64,000 nucleotides of DNA from Tetracentron sinense (taxonomy: Eukaryota; Streptophyta; Magnoliopsida; Trochodendrales; Trochodendraceae): positions 42,789,965 through 42,853,964 of the forward strand of contig CM026557.1 of NCBI GenBank assembly GCA_015143295.1, given 5' to 3'. The notes beneath the pieces were generated by a model, which saw nothing but the letters and a program-made list of their open reading frames with translations, made no database searches and had not been told where the DNA came from. Of this stretch, positions 46,367 through 56,638 are shown piece by piece. A program made the position numbers and the translations under genes. Each line of letters starts with the position of its first letter. Within the stretch, counting starts at the first letter, position 1.

Positions 46367-46822
46367 ATGACGAGAAGTGCGGCTTTCTTTAACACGAGGA
46401 ATAGCTGTTGCCTTTTGCCTTTCCTTCTTCAAACGGTACTGCTATTGCTATACCTTCACTCTTTTCTCTATTCATTCACTTGATCTAAATGTAGACGTAG
46501 CTTTGTTTCATTCTAAACCCTCAAAAATCCCAATTCGAGAGTTTTATCAGAAAACAATGTAAATCTGGAATCACTAAGCTTGAAGATGCTCTCAGGCTCT
46601 AAAAATGCAACCTTTGCCGTCGATTGTCACTTTTAATCAACTGTTTTGGGCAATTGCCAGGATGAAAAATTATCACACAGTGTTCTCTCTATATAGACGC
46701 TTAGGTTTTTCTACAAATCCCACCCAATGTCGCTACACTCACCATCTTGATCAATTGCTTCTGGGGCTTGCATCAGGTTTTGCTGTCTTAGGAAACATCC
46801 TACACGTGGTTATGAATCAAAT
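46367..46822 (+). pseudogene. PPR protein pseudogene, N-terminal part
   Basis: The start MTRSAAFFNTRNSCCLLPFL is a plausible organelle presequence. After frameshifts the first PPR region is clear: MQPLPSIVTFNQLFWAIARM, then NYHTVFSLYRRLG and GFAVLGNIL. P-class PPR proteins bind organellar RNA; the look is that of Rf-like family members. The frame breaks near 46800 (GNIL, one-base shift, RGYESN) and the gene is interrupted at 46822 by retroelement X. The middle part is at 50656-51096 on the other strand and the C-terminal part at 56639-57475. Confidence 0.85.
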
Positions 46823-47144
46823 TGTAAGAATTATTGTAGGATCATCGATCTATCTAGATCATCAAGAAGAGGCAGTCGTGGATGTAAACCTACGACATAG
46901 GTCCACACCCTTAAACCAGATCCAGGTGATAGAAGCTTATCTGAGTGTCTTTTTGCATACTCTATTCTCTCTTATACAGAGAGAATCATCCGTAACCAAT
47001 GCCTTTATGGCTATCTGTAACCGACGCCTTTCTGGCTGTCGTCACACTATCTAGTCGAAGGTTTCGTCACACTATCTGGTCAAAGGTTTCAAATCCCTTT
47101 TTGATGATTAAACTAAATGGCTCTTACAACCAATAATTCTAATA
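46823..47144 (-). mobile_element. Element X, 3' LTR
   Basis: Read on the minus strand it begins TATTAGAATTATTGG (expected TGTTAG...) and ends TAATTCTTACA. It matches 51097-51389 in inverted orientation, including the TATA-like region with AAGAGAGAATAGAGTATGCA and GATAAGCTTCTATCAC. The target duplication is CAAAT (46818-46822) against TAAAT (minus strand of 51092-51096), 4 of 5 bases. A decayed polypurine tract, AAGCCAAGTGGTAG, follows at 47145-47158 (minus strand), as in copia elements. Confidence 0.8.
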
Positions 47145-48396
47145 CTACCACTTGGCTTTAAGAGCCATTTTGTATAACATTTACCGTAGCCTTATTTAAC
47201 AAATATGTCCAACAAACATTTTCTTTTGTTAATGGTTTAAAAACCATTATTAAGGCGGTGAGATTTAGAAGAATATAAATTTTCTTTCCCAACCACATCT
47301 CTGACATATTGTTATGCTTCTATTATCATATTAATGTCGGCTTGGTTATTGGAGTATAAATTCATGGATCCATCGGTCTAACAAACCTCAATTTATCAAT
47401 GAAGTGTTTTCACCGAATGACTTCTCAAGTAGTACCATAGCATGGTTATTCTGCTTTAACGGAGGTCTATTTCTTTCTGTTCTACAACACCTCTTTAAGG
47501 GTAAATATATAACCGGATATCAACTTTCATTTTGTCCAGGTTATCACTCTATTTAGTATTTTCATATATCGAGTAGGGTTATGCTTGCCTAATAAGCTTT
47601 TCCTCTTGACTCATATATTAAACTCATCTTTATGGTCTTACCCTAAAAGGGTTAACAACTAAGCAATTTGGTTTGTCCATGCAAATCTACGGGTTCTCCC
47701 AACATGCTTTTCTAACCATTTAAGCAATTTTGGTTTTTTCATACTATCATGTGGGTTCTCCCAAAGTTCTTTTCTAGACTAAGTCATTTGGTTTTTCCAT
47801 GCTAACTTGCGGGTTCTTCCAACATGCTTATATGAGTTTTTCCAAATGCTTTTATGAACATTAAGTCATTTGGTTTTTCCACGCTAACTTGCGGGTTCTT
47901 CTAAAATGTTATTTTTTTCTAAGCGCTAAGCCTTTTGGTTTTTCTACGCTAACCTGTGGGCTCTATCAAAATGTTTTTCTATTTATGTCGACATTTGCAC
48001 TTTCACATATTGAACATCAATCTATGAAATCTTTTCCATGCTTTACAGTGGGTTAACTCATCACATATGTATCAAGCCGTGAGGTTTGTTCACTGCAACG
48101 CATGAGATTTTTCATCACGCTTTCACAATTTTCATTATCAAGTCGTGAGAATTTTTCCACGTTAAACTAACAGGTTCACTCTTCATACTTGCATTACTAA
48201 GCCATGAGGTAATTCCATGCTATAGTGAAGGTTTGTCCATCATGCTTACCTTTCAAACATCTATATTTCTATAAAAGCATGAGGTTATTTCACATTATTA
48301 TATGTGTCCTCCATCATGCATGTATGATAATCATCAATATCATTGTCATATAGATAGTTCAATAGTCACATTAATTTAATGTAGGAGTATTACAAT
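47145..48396 (-). mobile_element. Element X, internal part left of Y2, with minisatellite
   Basis: No pol motif was found on either strand. From about 47640 to 48000 a core TTTGGTTTTTCCATGCTAAC followed by TTGCGGGTTCTTCCAACATG is repeated about five times at 60-115 bp spacing. A looser second array (CATGAGGT/CCGTGAGG words) runs from 48030 to 48300. The absence of coding sequence suggests a small non-autonomous retroelement. ATTACAAT at 48389-48396 is one half of the target duplication of hAT-like element Y2. Confidence 0.65.
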
Positions 48397-50655
48397 TACT
48401 TTTTTAAAAAAGTAAGAGGTGTACGCCTCAAGGTGCGCCTTGAAGCGAGGCGTACACAAAACATTACAAATAGGTGGGAGAGTAATTGGGGCGTACGCTT
48501 TAAACATGTAGATGTTGAAAAAGTGTACGCAACATACTTTTTTAACGTTTTTTTTTAATTATAGCTTATGCTATTATCCACTGGGTGTTAGTATGAAATC
48601 TCTTTTATCCTCCCCTCTTTCTCTCCTCTTTACATTTAAAGGAAATAAAACATAAACAGAATACCGAAGAAGGAACTGAGGAAGAAGAATAAAGCATTCT
48701 CACCCCTCTCCACTGAAAAAATTAACAGAGAAGAAGAAGAGGCGAATCCGAATCCAGTATGTCTTCAAACCCTTCCTCTTCTCACTCTCTCTCCCTTTTT
48801 TTCCCTTTTGTGCCTTCTCTTCTTGATAGTGCTGTAAAAAGGAAAAAAAACGAGGTACGGGAGAGGAGACAAACCTGGTTCATCTTCAACCCCCTCCCCC
48901 ATTCCTTTTTTTGCCTCTGGTATGTAGTTTTTTTTTAAGAAAAGCCACTCAAAAGGAGTGGGGGGGGGGGGGGGGGGGGGGTTTGGCAGACCTCTACCGG
49001 TTTATTAATATAGAAAAAATGGAGGGGGGGGGGAGACATAAAACCTTACCCCTACAAAGACCCAAACAAAGAAAGAAGAGGGGGACATAAAACCTTACCC
49101 CAAAAGAAACGCATAAAAAAACACCAAGGGGTGGGGGGGACATAAACCTAACCCCTGTACAAAAGACAATCAAGCCACAACAAATATCATATTAACCAAT
49201 CTAATAGAACCTAAACTTGCTTGATCAAGAAAAATAAGAGAGTCGAGCCAAGGAGGACTGCCTTGATTAGGAAAAAATTCACCTGATTGCTGAGTACTAC
49301 AACCATGATTAGCAAGGAAATCAACAACCATATTGGCTTCTCTACAGATGTGGATAAAAGAAGAGCATATATTCATCACTTGAGATATCTTCTTGGTCCA
49401 ATACCAAACATTTCAATGGTGCCTAAAAGAACCATTCCAAGCTTGGACAAGAGTTTTAGCATCCGATTCTATATCCACATGTAAATATCCAAGCCTTTGA
49501 CAAAGAGTAAGGCCATCAAGAAGAGCTCTAGTCTCAACAACATAATTAGAGCAATGACCATAAAAAGCATAAAAGCAAGCAATCATAGCTCCAGAATGGT
49601 CACGGAGAATGCCACCTCCTCTAGCTAAGCCCGGGTTTCCTTTAAAAGCTCCATCCACATTTAGTTTAATTCTGCCTTGAGGAGGCGAAAGCCATTTGAC
49701 ATGAGAATTAGTAGATCTTCTCTGAACAAAAGGAACGATAATATTAAAACAAGAGAGATTGAAGCGGAAGAGATCCTAACTCAGTCAATCATTTCTGAAT
49801 TTTAGCAATAATAACATCAACATGCTTGCTCACATCTTGAAATATTCGAGAACATCTTTCTTTCCATATCTCCTAAATAATGATTAGAAGAAGCCTCTGG
49901 TATGGTATGTAGTTGCTGGGCAGTGACATTGAAAAAAAATTTGATAGACAAAGAAGATTTCTGATAAACAAAGAAGAAGAAAGGAGGAAGAAAAACCTGG
50001 TTTTCCTCTTCAACCCCCTTCTCACTCATTCATTTTTTTTTTCTTCTTCTTCTTTTTTTCCTCTGGTATGTCTTGGCTGGACTGCGTCATTAAAAAAAAT
50101 ACAGAGGAGAAGACGAAGGAAAAAAAAAAGGTGTAAATAAATACCTTATCGTCTTCCACCACGCTCTCCTCCTTCGTATTTTCCTCTGTTTTTTTCCTAT
50201 TCCAGACAGAAGAGAACAAGGTATAAATATCTTGTAGGTGAGTTTATGATTAACTTGGGTTTAAGTTGTATGTGCATATGATGTTGTGGCCACAATTCAA
50301 TCGTTGATTAACATCAACTTAATGTATTTCTTTTAACTTAATATACTGGTTGTTGATATTAATTAACAAGCACGATATTGACAGTAGATTAATAATAGCG
50401 TCATTTGATTAATCATTTGATACAGGTGATCAAAAGCTTTGTGAAGTGGGATTGAATCAAATGACTTATGATTTATATGTGATTGATGACATATTTATTG
50501 TGAATAATGCATTTTAATTGTCCCTTATTTTAATATTTTTGGATTATTTAATAAATATAAAATTAAATCCCAAGAGGCTTATGCCTTACACCTTACGCCT
50601 TACGCCTTAGACAAGTGGAACGCCTTGCCTTATGCCTTAGCGTTTTAAAACATTA
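48397..50655 (-). mobile_element. hAT-like element Y, left hybrid copy
   Basis: An inverted copy of 53041-56638. Outer ends read TACTTTTTTAAAAAAGTAAG at the left and GTTTTAAAACATT at the right, with TIR core CAATGTTTT in the better copy. Subterminal blocks are GTACGCC/AAGGCG-rich. It carries a LINE fragment (48930-49892). Its two flanks belong to different insertion sites (ATTGTAAT to the left, GTAGTCAA inverted to the right), so it is a recombinant of two Y insertions. No transposase was seen. Confidence 0.8.
48930..49892 (-). mobile_element. LINE 3' fragment nested in Y (left copy)
   Basis: Same family as the LINE at 8145-26672, judged by the shared 3' UTR blocks. RNase H reads LNVDGAFKGNPGLARGGGIL (Asp), VETRALLDGL (Glu), IESDAKTL (Asp) and REANMVVDFLANHG (last Asp): all four catalytic acids are kept, although the element is 5'-truncated. 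The target duplication is GCCTCTGGTATGTAGTT at 48913-48929 and again at 49893-49914, where 5 bp are doubled. A run of 22 G (48960-48981) lies in its 3' UTR. Confidence 0.88.
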
Positions 50656-51096
50656 TTGACTACACCTTGTACTTCTGCAGTCATCCCTTCTTTGCAAAGT
50701 GCATCTACTCGTAAATTGGAGGTTCTTACATCTGGTGAGATATTGCGATCCACCATTTCATTGAACAATTGTTAGTCACAATATCTGGTGGAATACGTTT
50801 ATTGGTCATTTCTATGAGTAGTTCCAAAGCCTCAGGTACCAATCCGTCCTTGAACAGACTGTCGATGATCATGCTATACACTACTATGCTAAGCTTACAA
50901 CTTCCTTTCTTCATCTTCCTGAGCACCCCGACAGTCGTGCCTGTGTTCCCCGGAAGCCAGTTTAATTATTGTTCCATACGTATTACATTATGTTGATTTT
51001 CTGTCTCCACCAATTTGTTACATAATTCCACATCTTGAGCGATTTTATCCGCCGCACAAAGCCCCATAATCTGAGTGGTCAAGGTTACGACATTTA
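50656..51096 (-). pseudogene. PPR pseudogene, middle part, inverted
   Basis: On the minus strand from 51096: NVVTLTTQIMGLCAADKIAQ, VELCNKLVETEN, TVGVLRKMKKGSC, VVYSMIIDSLFKDGLVPEA, LELLIEMTNKRIPPDIVT, then after a frameshift DVRTSNLRVDALCKEGMTAE. These are successive 35-residue PPR motifs that follow directly from the N-terminal part (ending RGYESN at 46822) and lead directly into the C-terminal part (VVKVMIQRGEEPNTVTYNAL at 56640). A stop and frameshifts show decay. Its opposite strand relative to both neighbours is explained by the inversion described in the findings. Confidence 0.85.
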
Positions 51097-51389
51097 TATT
51101 AGAATTATTGGCTATAATAGCCATTTAGTTTAATCATCAAGAAGGGATCCGAAACCCTTGACCAGATAGTGTAACGACAGTAATAAATGCGTCGGTTACA
51201 GATAATTATAAAGGCATCAGTTACGGGTGATTCTCTCTATATAAGAGAGAATAGAGTATGCAAAGACACTCTCAGATAAGCTTCTATCACACGGATTTGG
51301 TTTAAGGGGGTCGACTTATGTTGTTGGTTCACATCCACGATTGCCTCTTCTTGATGATCTGGATCGATGATCCTACTGTAATTCTTACA
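51097..51389 (+). mobile_element. Element X, 5' LTR (now inverted)
   Basis: Matches the 3' LTR at 46823-47144 in inverse. It contains a TATA-like TCTATATAAGAGAG at about 51235 and ends TAATTCTTACA. It borders the PPR middle part at 51096. The expected primer binding site right after the LTR is not readable; a small deletion there is likely. Confidence 0.8.
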
Positions 51390-51394
51390 ATCGC

Positions 51395-51805
51395 ATTCTT
51401 ATTTATCTTGATCTTGGTGGACATGACTAATATGGAATCTGTCGACCCATCAATCTGGTCCGTGATTACTGGTCTGCAGTTCCCGATTGGAAGAAATGAC
51501 CGATACTAAAAGAATGGTCGATACTCACGTTGGATATGGAGCGCCTGGTAATTTAGCTACTGTGTCTGATCCGAGTTTGAGCGGTCCGGATTGGAAGGCG
51601 ATCATGAGTTACTGGGGTGTGCCTTCGGCTAAGGTGACTAAGGAGGACGGTTCAGACCGGAGTGGAACTTCTTTAGGTAGTGGGAGACATACAAAGCAGA
51701 CATGTCGATTGATGTAAAGAAGCACCATGTACCAGTAACGAAAATGAACAAACTTGCTTACTGGATCATCGAAGCTCTTAGATTCCCAACCAACGTTTTC
51801 TTCAT
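51395..51805 (+). pseudogene. Alternative oxidase (AOX) gene fragment inside element X
   Basis: Two + frames joined by a frameshift near 51650 read SGPDWKAIMSYWGVPSAKVT, KEDGS, then EWNFFR, a stop, [20 protein letters not shown] and [17 protein letters not shown]. This is the stretch just before the di-iron core of plant mitochondrial alternative oxidase (family pattern SYWG..P.K.TKEDG.EW, WETYKAD.SIDLKKHH, LR.PTD.FF). The homology stops at FF, where the family continues with the conserved RRYGCRAMMLE segment. The fragment lies directly downstream of the X 5' LTR, same direction. It lacks all iron-binding residues and cannot encode an active enzyme. Confidence 0.82.
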
Positions 51806-51949
51806 GGTTTTCCCAACACTGGGAACCTGACCCACGCCAGGGCCGTCATATACTCTAGGCCCATTGGCATGGATGAAGTTGGCTTTCCCGGTCAGAATCC
51901 CGTTGGACGAGAAGAGTCTTGGGCCAAATTGCCTCAACAGCCCGACCAT
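51758..51949 (-). pseudogene. Antisense presequence-like frame next to the AOX fragment
   Basis: From an ATG at 51949 the frame reads MVGLLRQFGPRLFSSNGILT, then GKANFIHANGPRVYDGPGVG and on to a stop at 51758. The start is Arg/Ser-rich without acidic residues, like a mitochondrial targeting peptide. The last 15 codons are merely antisense to the AOX fragment. Upstream (51950-52300) is pyrimidine-rich, 5' UTR-like sequence on the same strand. It could be the AOX first exon in inverted position or another captured gene start. I do not recognise it. Confidence 0.35.
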
Positions 51950-53040
51950 CAGAGATTGAAAATTGAGCAAAAGTTGATATAAAAAAAAAGAGAGGAAATG
52001 TCGTAATGTTTTTAGGAGAGCGTTTGTTTTGTCTTGTCTGGTTGAGGACTGGTTATGGTAATTAAGGAAGAAAATAAAGAGGCGTTTTCTGATTGTTGAA
52101 AAGAGAGACGTAACAAAAGATGAATGTCTTTCCTTTGTAACAAAAATGGCTGAGAAAAACGTATGACTCGAAATTCTCTCAAGTTGATTGAACCTTTGAA
52201 GAAAGTGGAAGATATTTATTTTGAGTTCTATTGGAGTGTTGGGCACATACACAGATTGTTTTTTATCACACATTTGCTTGGGTGACAACACATGTGAACA
52301 TGTGATTGCCTTTTTGGGTTTTAGCCATTAAATCATTCAAATTTCATGAGACCCAAGCTAAGCTAAGCTAAGCCAAGCCAAGCCAAGCCAAGCCAAGCTT
52401 CATCAAGAATGTTTCCTAAAGTGTTGGGCATATATGATGATTTAGTGTATTAGCTTACACTTGTTGGAGTGACGTGGTGGATTCCTTGTGCATGTCAGTA
52501 AAGAAGCTTGGCTCACCAACCTATTGTAGCCGAAACAATTTGTGCTTAGTCCAGCCCAATACTCAGGCATAATCTTATTTTGGCATTTTAGAGTCCGTTT
52601 GAACTCTGATTGCAGCAGAATTGTTTGAACCTGTGTGATTCTAGAGATGTGGGGACATAGTAAAAGATCAGTTGCGGTTCAAAAAATCAGGTGTTGGACA
52701 TATGCATTGGTAACACTACCAATGAACGGTCAGATTTTTGAAACCCAAACTCTTATGTTATTTGTTAGTTTCTTGTGCTATATATTGCATGCTATGTTAG
52801 TTTGTCATAAATGAATTTTTTATGACTAGATTAAATACACTAAAGTTAAATTGTTGAACACAATTATGAAACTTAGGGTGTACGAGAAACTTAGTAAATT
52901 AATATTGGTTTTAAAGGTTATAACCTTAGCTTGATCCATGCTAATTGATAATTGATTAACAGATATGATTAGCACGTGGGTTAATATACTGTTGATATAG
53001 ACATGTATAGAATAGTGGGAGCAAAACTATAGATTGTAAT
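51806..53040 (+). mobile_element. Element X, remaining internal part (inverted block)
   Basis: Apart from the antisense frame, no coding sequence was recognised. A pentanucleotide tract of AAGCTA/AAGCCA units lies at 52353-52399. The segment ends with ATTGTAAT (53033-53040), the second half of the Y2 target duplication (compare 48389-48396, inverted). Confidence 0.6.
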
Positions 53041-53998
53041 CAATGTTTTAGAACTCTAAGGCGTAAGGTGAGGCGTTCCACTTGTCTAAGGCGTGAGGCG
53101 TAAGCCTCTTGGGATTTAATTTTATATTTATTAAATAATCTAAAAATATTAAAATAAGGGTCAATTAAAATGTATTATTCACAATAAATATGCCATCAAT
53201 CACATATATAAATCATAAGTCATTTGATTCAATCCCACTTCACAAAGCTTTTGATCACCTGTATCAAATGATTAATCAAATGGTGCTATTTTTAATCTAC
53301 TGTCAATATCGTGCTTGTTAATTAATATCAACGACCAGTACATTAAGTTAAAAGAAATACATTGGATTGTGGCCACGGCATCATGTGCCCATACAACCTA
53401 AACCTAAGTTAAACATAAACCCACCTACAAGATATTTACACCTTGTTCTCTTCTGTTTGGAATAGGAAAAAAACAGAAGAAAATACGGAGGAGGAGAGCG
53501 TGGGTGGAAGACGGTAAGGTATTTACTTACACATTTGTTTTCCTTTGTCTTCTCCTCTGTATTTTTTTTAATGACGCTTTCTAGTCAAGACATATTAGAG
53601 GAAAAGAAGAGAAAAAAAAAGAAAGAGGGAGAAGGGGGGTTGAAGATGAAAACCAGGTTTTTCTTCCTCCTTTCTTCTTCTTTGTTTATCAGATTCTTCT
53701 TTGTCTATCAGATTATTTTTCAATGTCACTGCCGAGCAACTACATACCAGAGGCTTCCTCTTATCATTATTTGGGAGATATGTAAAGAAAGATGTTCTCG
53801 AAGATTTCAAGATGTGAGCAAGCCTGTTGATGTTATTATTGCTAGAATTCAGAAATAGTTGATTGAGTTGAGATCTCTTCCGCTTGGATCTCTCTTGTTT
53901 TAATATTATGGTTCCTTATGTTCAGAGAAGATCTATTATTTCTCATGTCAAATGGCTTCGGCTTCCTCATGATAGAATTAAACTGAATGTGGATGGAG

Positions 53999-55385
53999 CA
54001 AGGTTCGAAATATCGATAATATCGGCGATATATCGCCGATATATTTCGATATCGCCCATCACCGACACATCTATATGATGTTTTAAAAAAAATACAGCAT
54101 ATCGGAAGATATCGGCGATATATCGGCGATATCGGAGATATATCGGCGATATCTTCCGATATCGCCCAAACAGAAAACCCTTTTTTTTTTGTGGAATATT
54201 TTTTTCGCGAAACCCTGTTAGGGTTCACTTTGTTTAAAACAAAAAATGAAAAAAATAAAAAGATGAGAGGAGAAAGAAGGAAGAAGAGAGGAAAAAGAGA
54301 AGAGAGGAGAAAGAAGGAAGAAGAGAGGAAAAAGAGAAGAGAGGAGAAAGAAGAGGAAAAAGGAGGAAGAAGAAGAGAGGATGAAGGAAGAAGAACATAC
54401 CCGGAGCATGGAGGTCGCCGTCGCCGGTCGCCCTAGCCGGCATGCCCTAGGTCTCCATTCTCCTTTGAGTCGGAGTCGAGTCTGAGTCTGCCTTCTTCAT
54501 ATGAGTTATCAGGTTTTATTTAATATTAAGTGGGTTTTTACATATTAACTGCTAGGTTCTTCCTAATTTGCAAATACACTTTTATGTGTAAACATTTTGC
54601 AAATTAGCTCATGGTTTTCCAACTATAGACCCTTGGTTCTGTTAGACTTTTGTTTGTAATTTTTAGTAAAATGACTATTATGCCCTTAAGATATTTCATA
54701 AACTCATAAAGCCCCTTTAACTGTCCTTGAACTATGGTTAACAAGTTTTAGCCCATGTGGTTAATTTATCTCCTTTTAAATTGTGGTTAAGATTCACTAA
54801 CCCTTAAGGTTAAAGCATCTACCCTTGATTTAAAAAAAAAGTAACATCTCTTTCAACTCCCTTTAACCATGGTTAAGATTCACTAACCCTTATGGTTAAA
54901 GCATCTATTAGAAAATAAAAAAATAGAAAATTAAAACTCTCTTCTAACTCCCTTTAATTGTGACTAAGATTCACTAAATCCTTAGGGTTAAAGCATTTAA
55001 TCTTGGTTTTTAGAAAAAAAAATTAAAAAATTAACCCTTTTAATTCTCTTTAACTATGGCTAAGATTCACTAACACATGCTATTCAATAATGAATGAAAC
55101 ATGAATCAATCATACATTATTGTCACTTGTCAACGCACATCTTTGCTCTATTCTCATTGCATCTCTTATGTACATTGTTATTTTTTAAAATGTTTTTATT
55201 CTAAAAAGTGTATTAACATCTATTTTAATATTTCCTGAAGTTTCACTACAAAATTTCATGTTTTGTCTCATTTTTTTACAATTTTTTCAAAAATCACCGA
55301 TAAACGATATATCTTCCGATACATCTCCGATATATCTTTTTTCCACAGCTCGACATGTCGAGCGATATCGACATTTAGAACCTTG
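53999..55385. mobile_element. hAT-type MITE in LINE RNase H
   Basis: The termini are CAAGGTTCGAAAT and ATTTAGAACCTTG (12 of 13 inverted match), with a perfect 8 bp duplication GGATGGAG (53991-53998 and 55386-55393). Removing the element and one duplication restores GTG GAT GGA GCT TCT AAA, the RNase H VDGASK frame. Subterminal ATATCGGCGATATATCGGCG repeats are typical of a plant MITE group. No coding sequence. Confidence 0.9.
54262..54390 (+). repeat. Purine-rich GGAAGAAGAGAGG array
   Basis: Low-complexity A/G repeat of about 35 bp sub-units (GAGGAGAAAGAAGGAAGAAG) inside the MITE. The open frames across it on both strands are artefacts of composition. Confidence 0.75.
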
Positions 55386-56638
55386 GGATGGAGCTTCTAA
55401 AGGTAATGCGGGGTTAGCTGGAGGAGGTGGTATTCTTCGTGACCATTCTGGAGCTATGATGGCTTGCTTTTATGCTTTTTATGGTCATTGCTCTAATTAT
55501 GTTGCTGAATCTAGAGCTTTTCTTGATGGTCTTACTCTTTGTCAGAGGCTTGGATATTTGCATGTGGATATAAAATCGGATGCTAAAACTTTTGTTCAAG
55601 CTTGAAATGGTTCTTTTAGAGACCCTTGGAATGCAAAGTATTGGAACAAAAAGATATCTCAAGTGATGAATATATGCTCTTTTTTTATCCACATCTTTAG
55701 GGAAGCCAATATGCTTGCTGATTTCCTTGCTAATCATGGTTGTAGTACTCAACAATCAGGTGAATTTTTTCTTAATCAAGTCAGTCCTCCTCGGCTCGGC
55801 TCTCTTATTTCTCTTGATCAAGCAGGTTTGGGTTCTATTAAATTGGTTAATAATGTTTGATCTTTTTTGTGGCGTGATTGTCTTTTGTACAGGGGTTAGG
55901 TTTATGTCCCCCCCTTGGTGTTTTTTTTTGTGTTTCTTTTGGGGTAAGGTTTTATGTCCCCTTTTTTTTTCTTTGTTTGGGTTTTTGTAGGGGGTAAGGT
56001 TTTACGCCCCTCCCCCCCATTTTTTCTATATTAATAAACCGGTAGGGGTTTGCCAAACCCTCCACTCCTTTTGAGTGGCTTTTCAAAAAAAAAAAAACAA
56101 ACTACATACCAGAGGCAAAAAAGGAATGGGGGAGGGGGTTGAAGATGAACCAGGTTTGTCTCCTCTTCCGTACCTCGTTTTTTCCCCCCTTTTTACAGCA
56201 CTGTCAAGAAGATAAGGCACAAAGGAGAAAAAAAAAAAAAGAGGGAGAGAGAGTGAGAAGAGGAAGGGTTTGAAGACATACTGGATTTGGATTTGTATCT
56301 TCTTCTTCTCTGTTAATTTTTTCAGTGGAGAGGGGTGAAATGCTTTCTTCTTCTTCCTCAGTTCCTTCTTCGGTATTCTGTTTCTGTTTTATTTCCTTTA
56401 AACGTAAAGAGGAGAGAAAGAGGGGAGGATAAAAGAGATTTCATACTAATACCCAGTGGATAATAGCGTAAGCTATAATAGAAAAGCGTTAAAAAAGCAT
56501 GTTGCGTACGCTTTTTCAACGCCTACGTTTAAAGCGTACGGCCTAATTACTCTCCCGCCTTTTTGTAATGCTTTGTAGCGTTTTGTGTACGCCTTGCTTC
56601 AAGGCACGCGTACACCTCTTACGTTTTTAAAAACATTG

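Larger units (their letters stand above)
53755..56099 (+). mobile_element. LINE 3' fragment nested in Y (right copy), split by a MITE
   Basis: Same LINE insertion as 48930-49892: the flanking 17 bp duplication AACTACATACCAGAGGC is at 53738-53754 and 56100-56116. RNase H is interrupted after KLNVDG by the MITE and resumes GASKGNAGLAGGGGILRDHS, then ESRAFLDGL, IKSDAKTF, REANMLADFLANHG. The 3' UTR has repeated GGTAAGGTTTTA blocks and an A-tail at 56085-56097. Confidence 0.88.
53041..56638 (+). mobile_element. hAT-like element Y, right hybrid copy
   Basis: Starts CAATGTTTTAGAAC and ends TTTTTAAAAACATTG: inverted CAATGTTTT termini with 8 bp target duplications, the pattern of hAT elements. Subterminal blocks of AAGGCGT words (53055-53110) and GTACGCC words (56490-56620) match the left copy in inverse. 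It carries the same LINE insertion as the left copy (53755-56099), at the same site. A 1387 bp MITE (53999-55385) is present only here. No transposase frame was recognised. Confidence 0.8.

Noticed and set aside
52353..52399. Telomere-like or regulatory repeat
   Set aside because: The AAGCTA/AAGCCA units are a simple pentanucleotide-type tract unlike the plant telomere repeat TTTAGGG.
54191..54443. Overlapping open frames on both strands rich in Glu/Lys/Arg or Phe/Leu/Ser
   Set aside because: They are products of the purine-rich array inside the MITE, with no start context, splice sites or domain.
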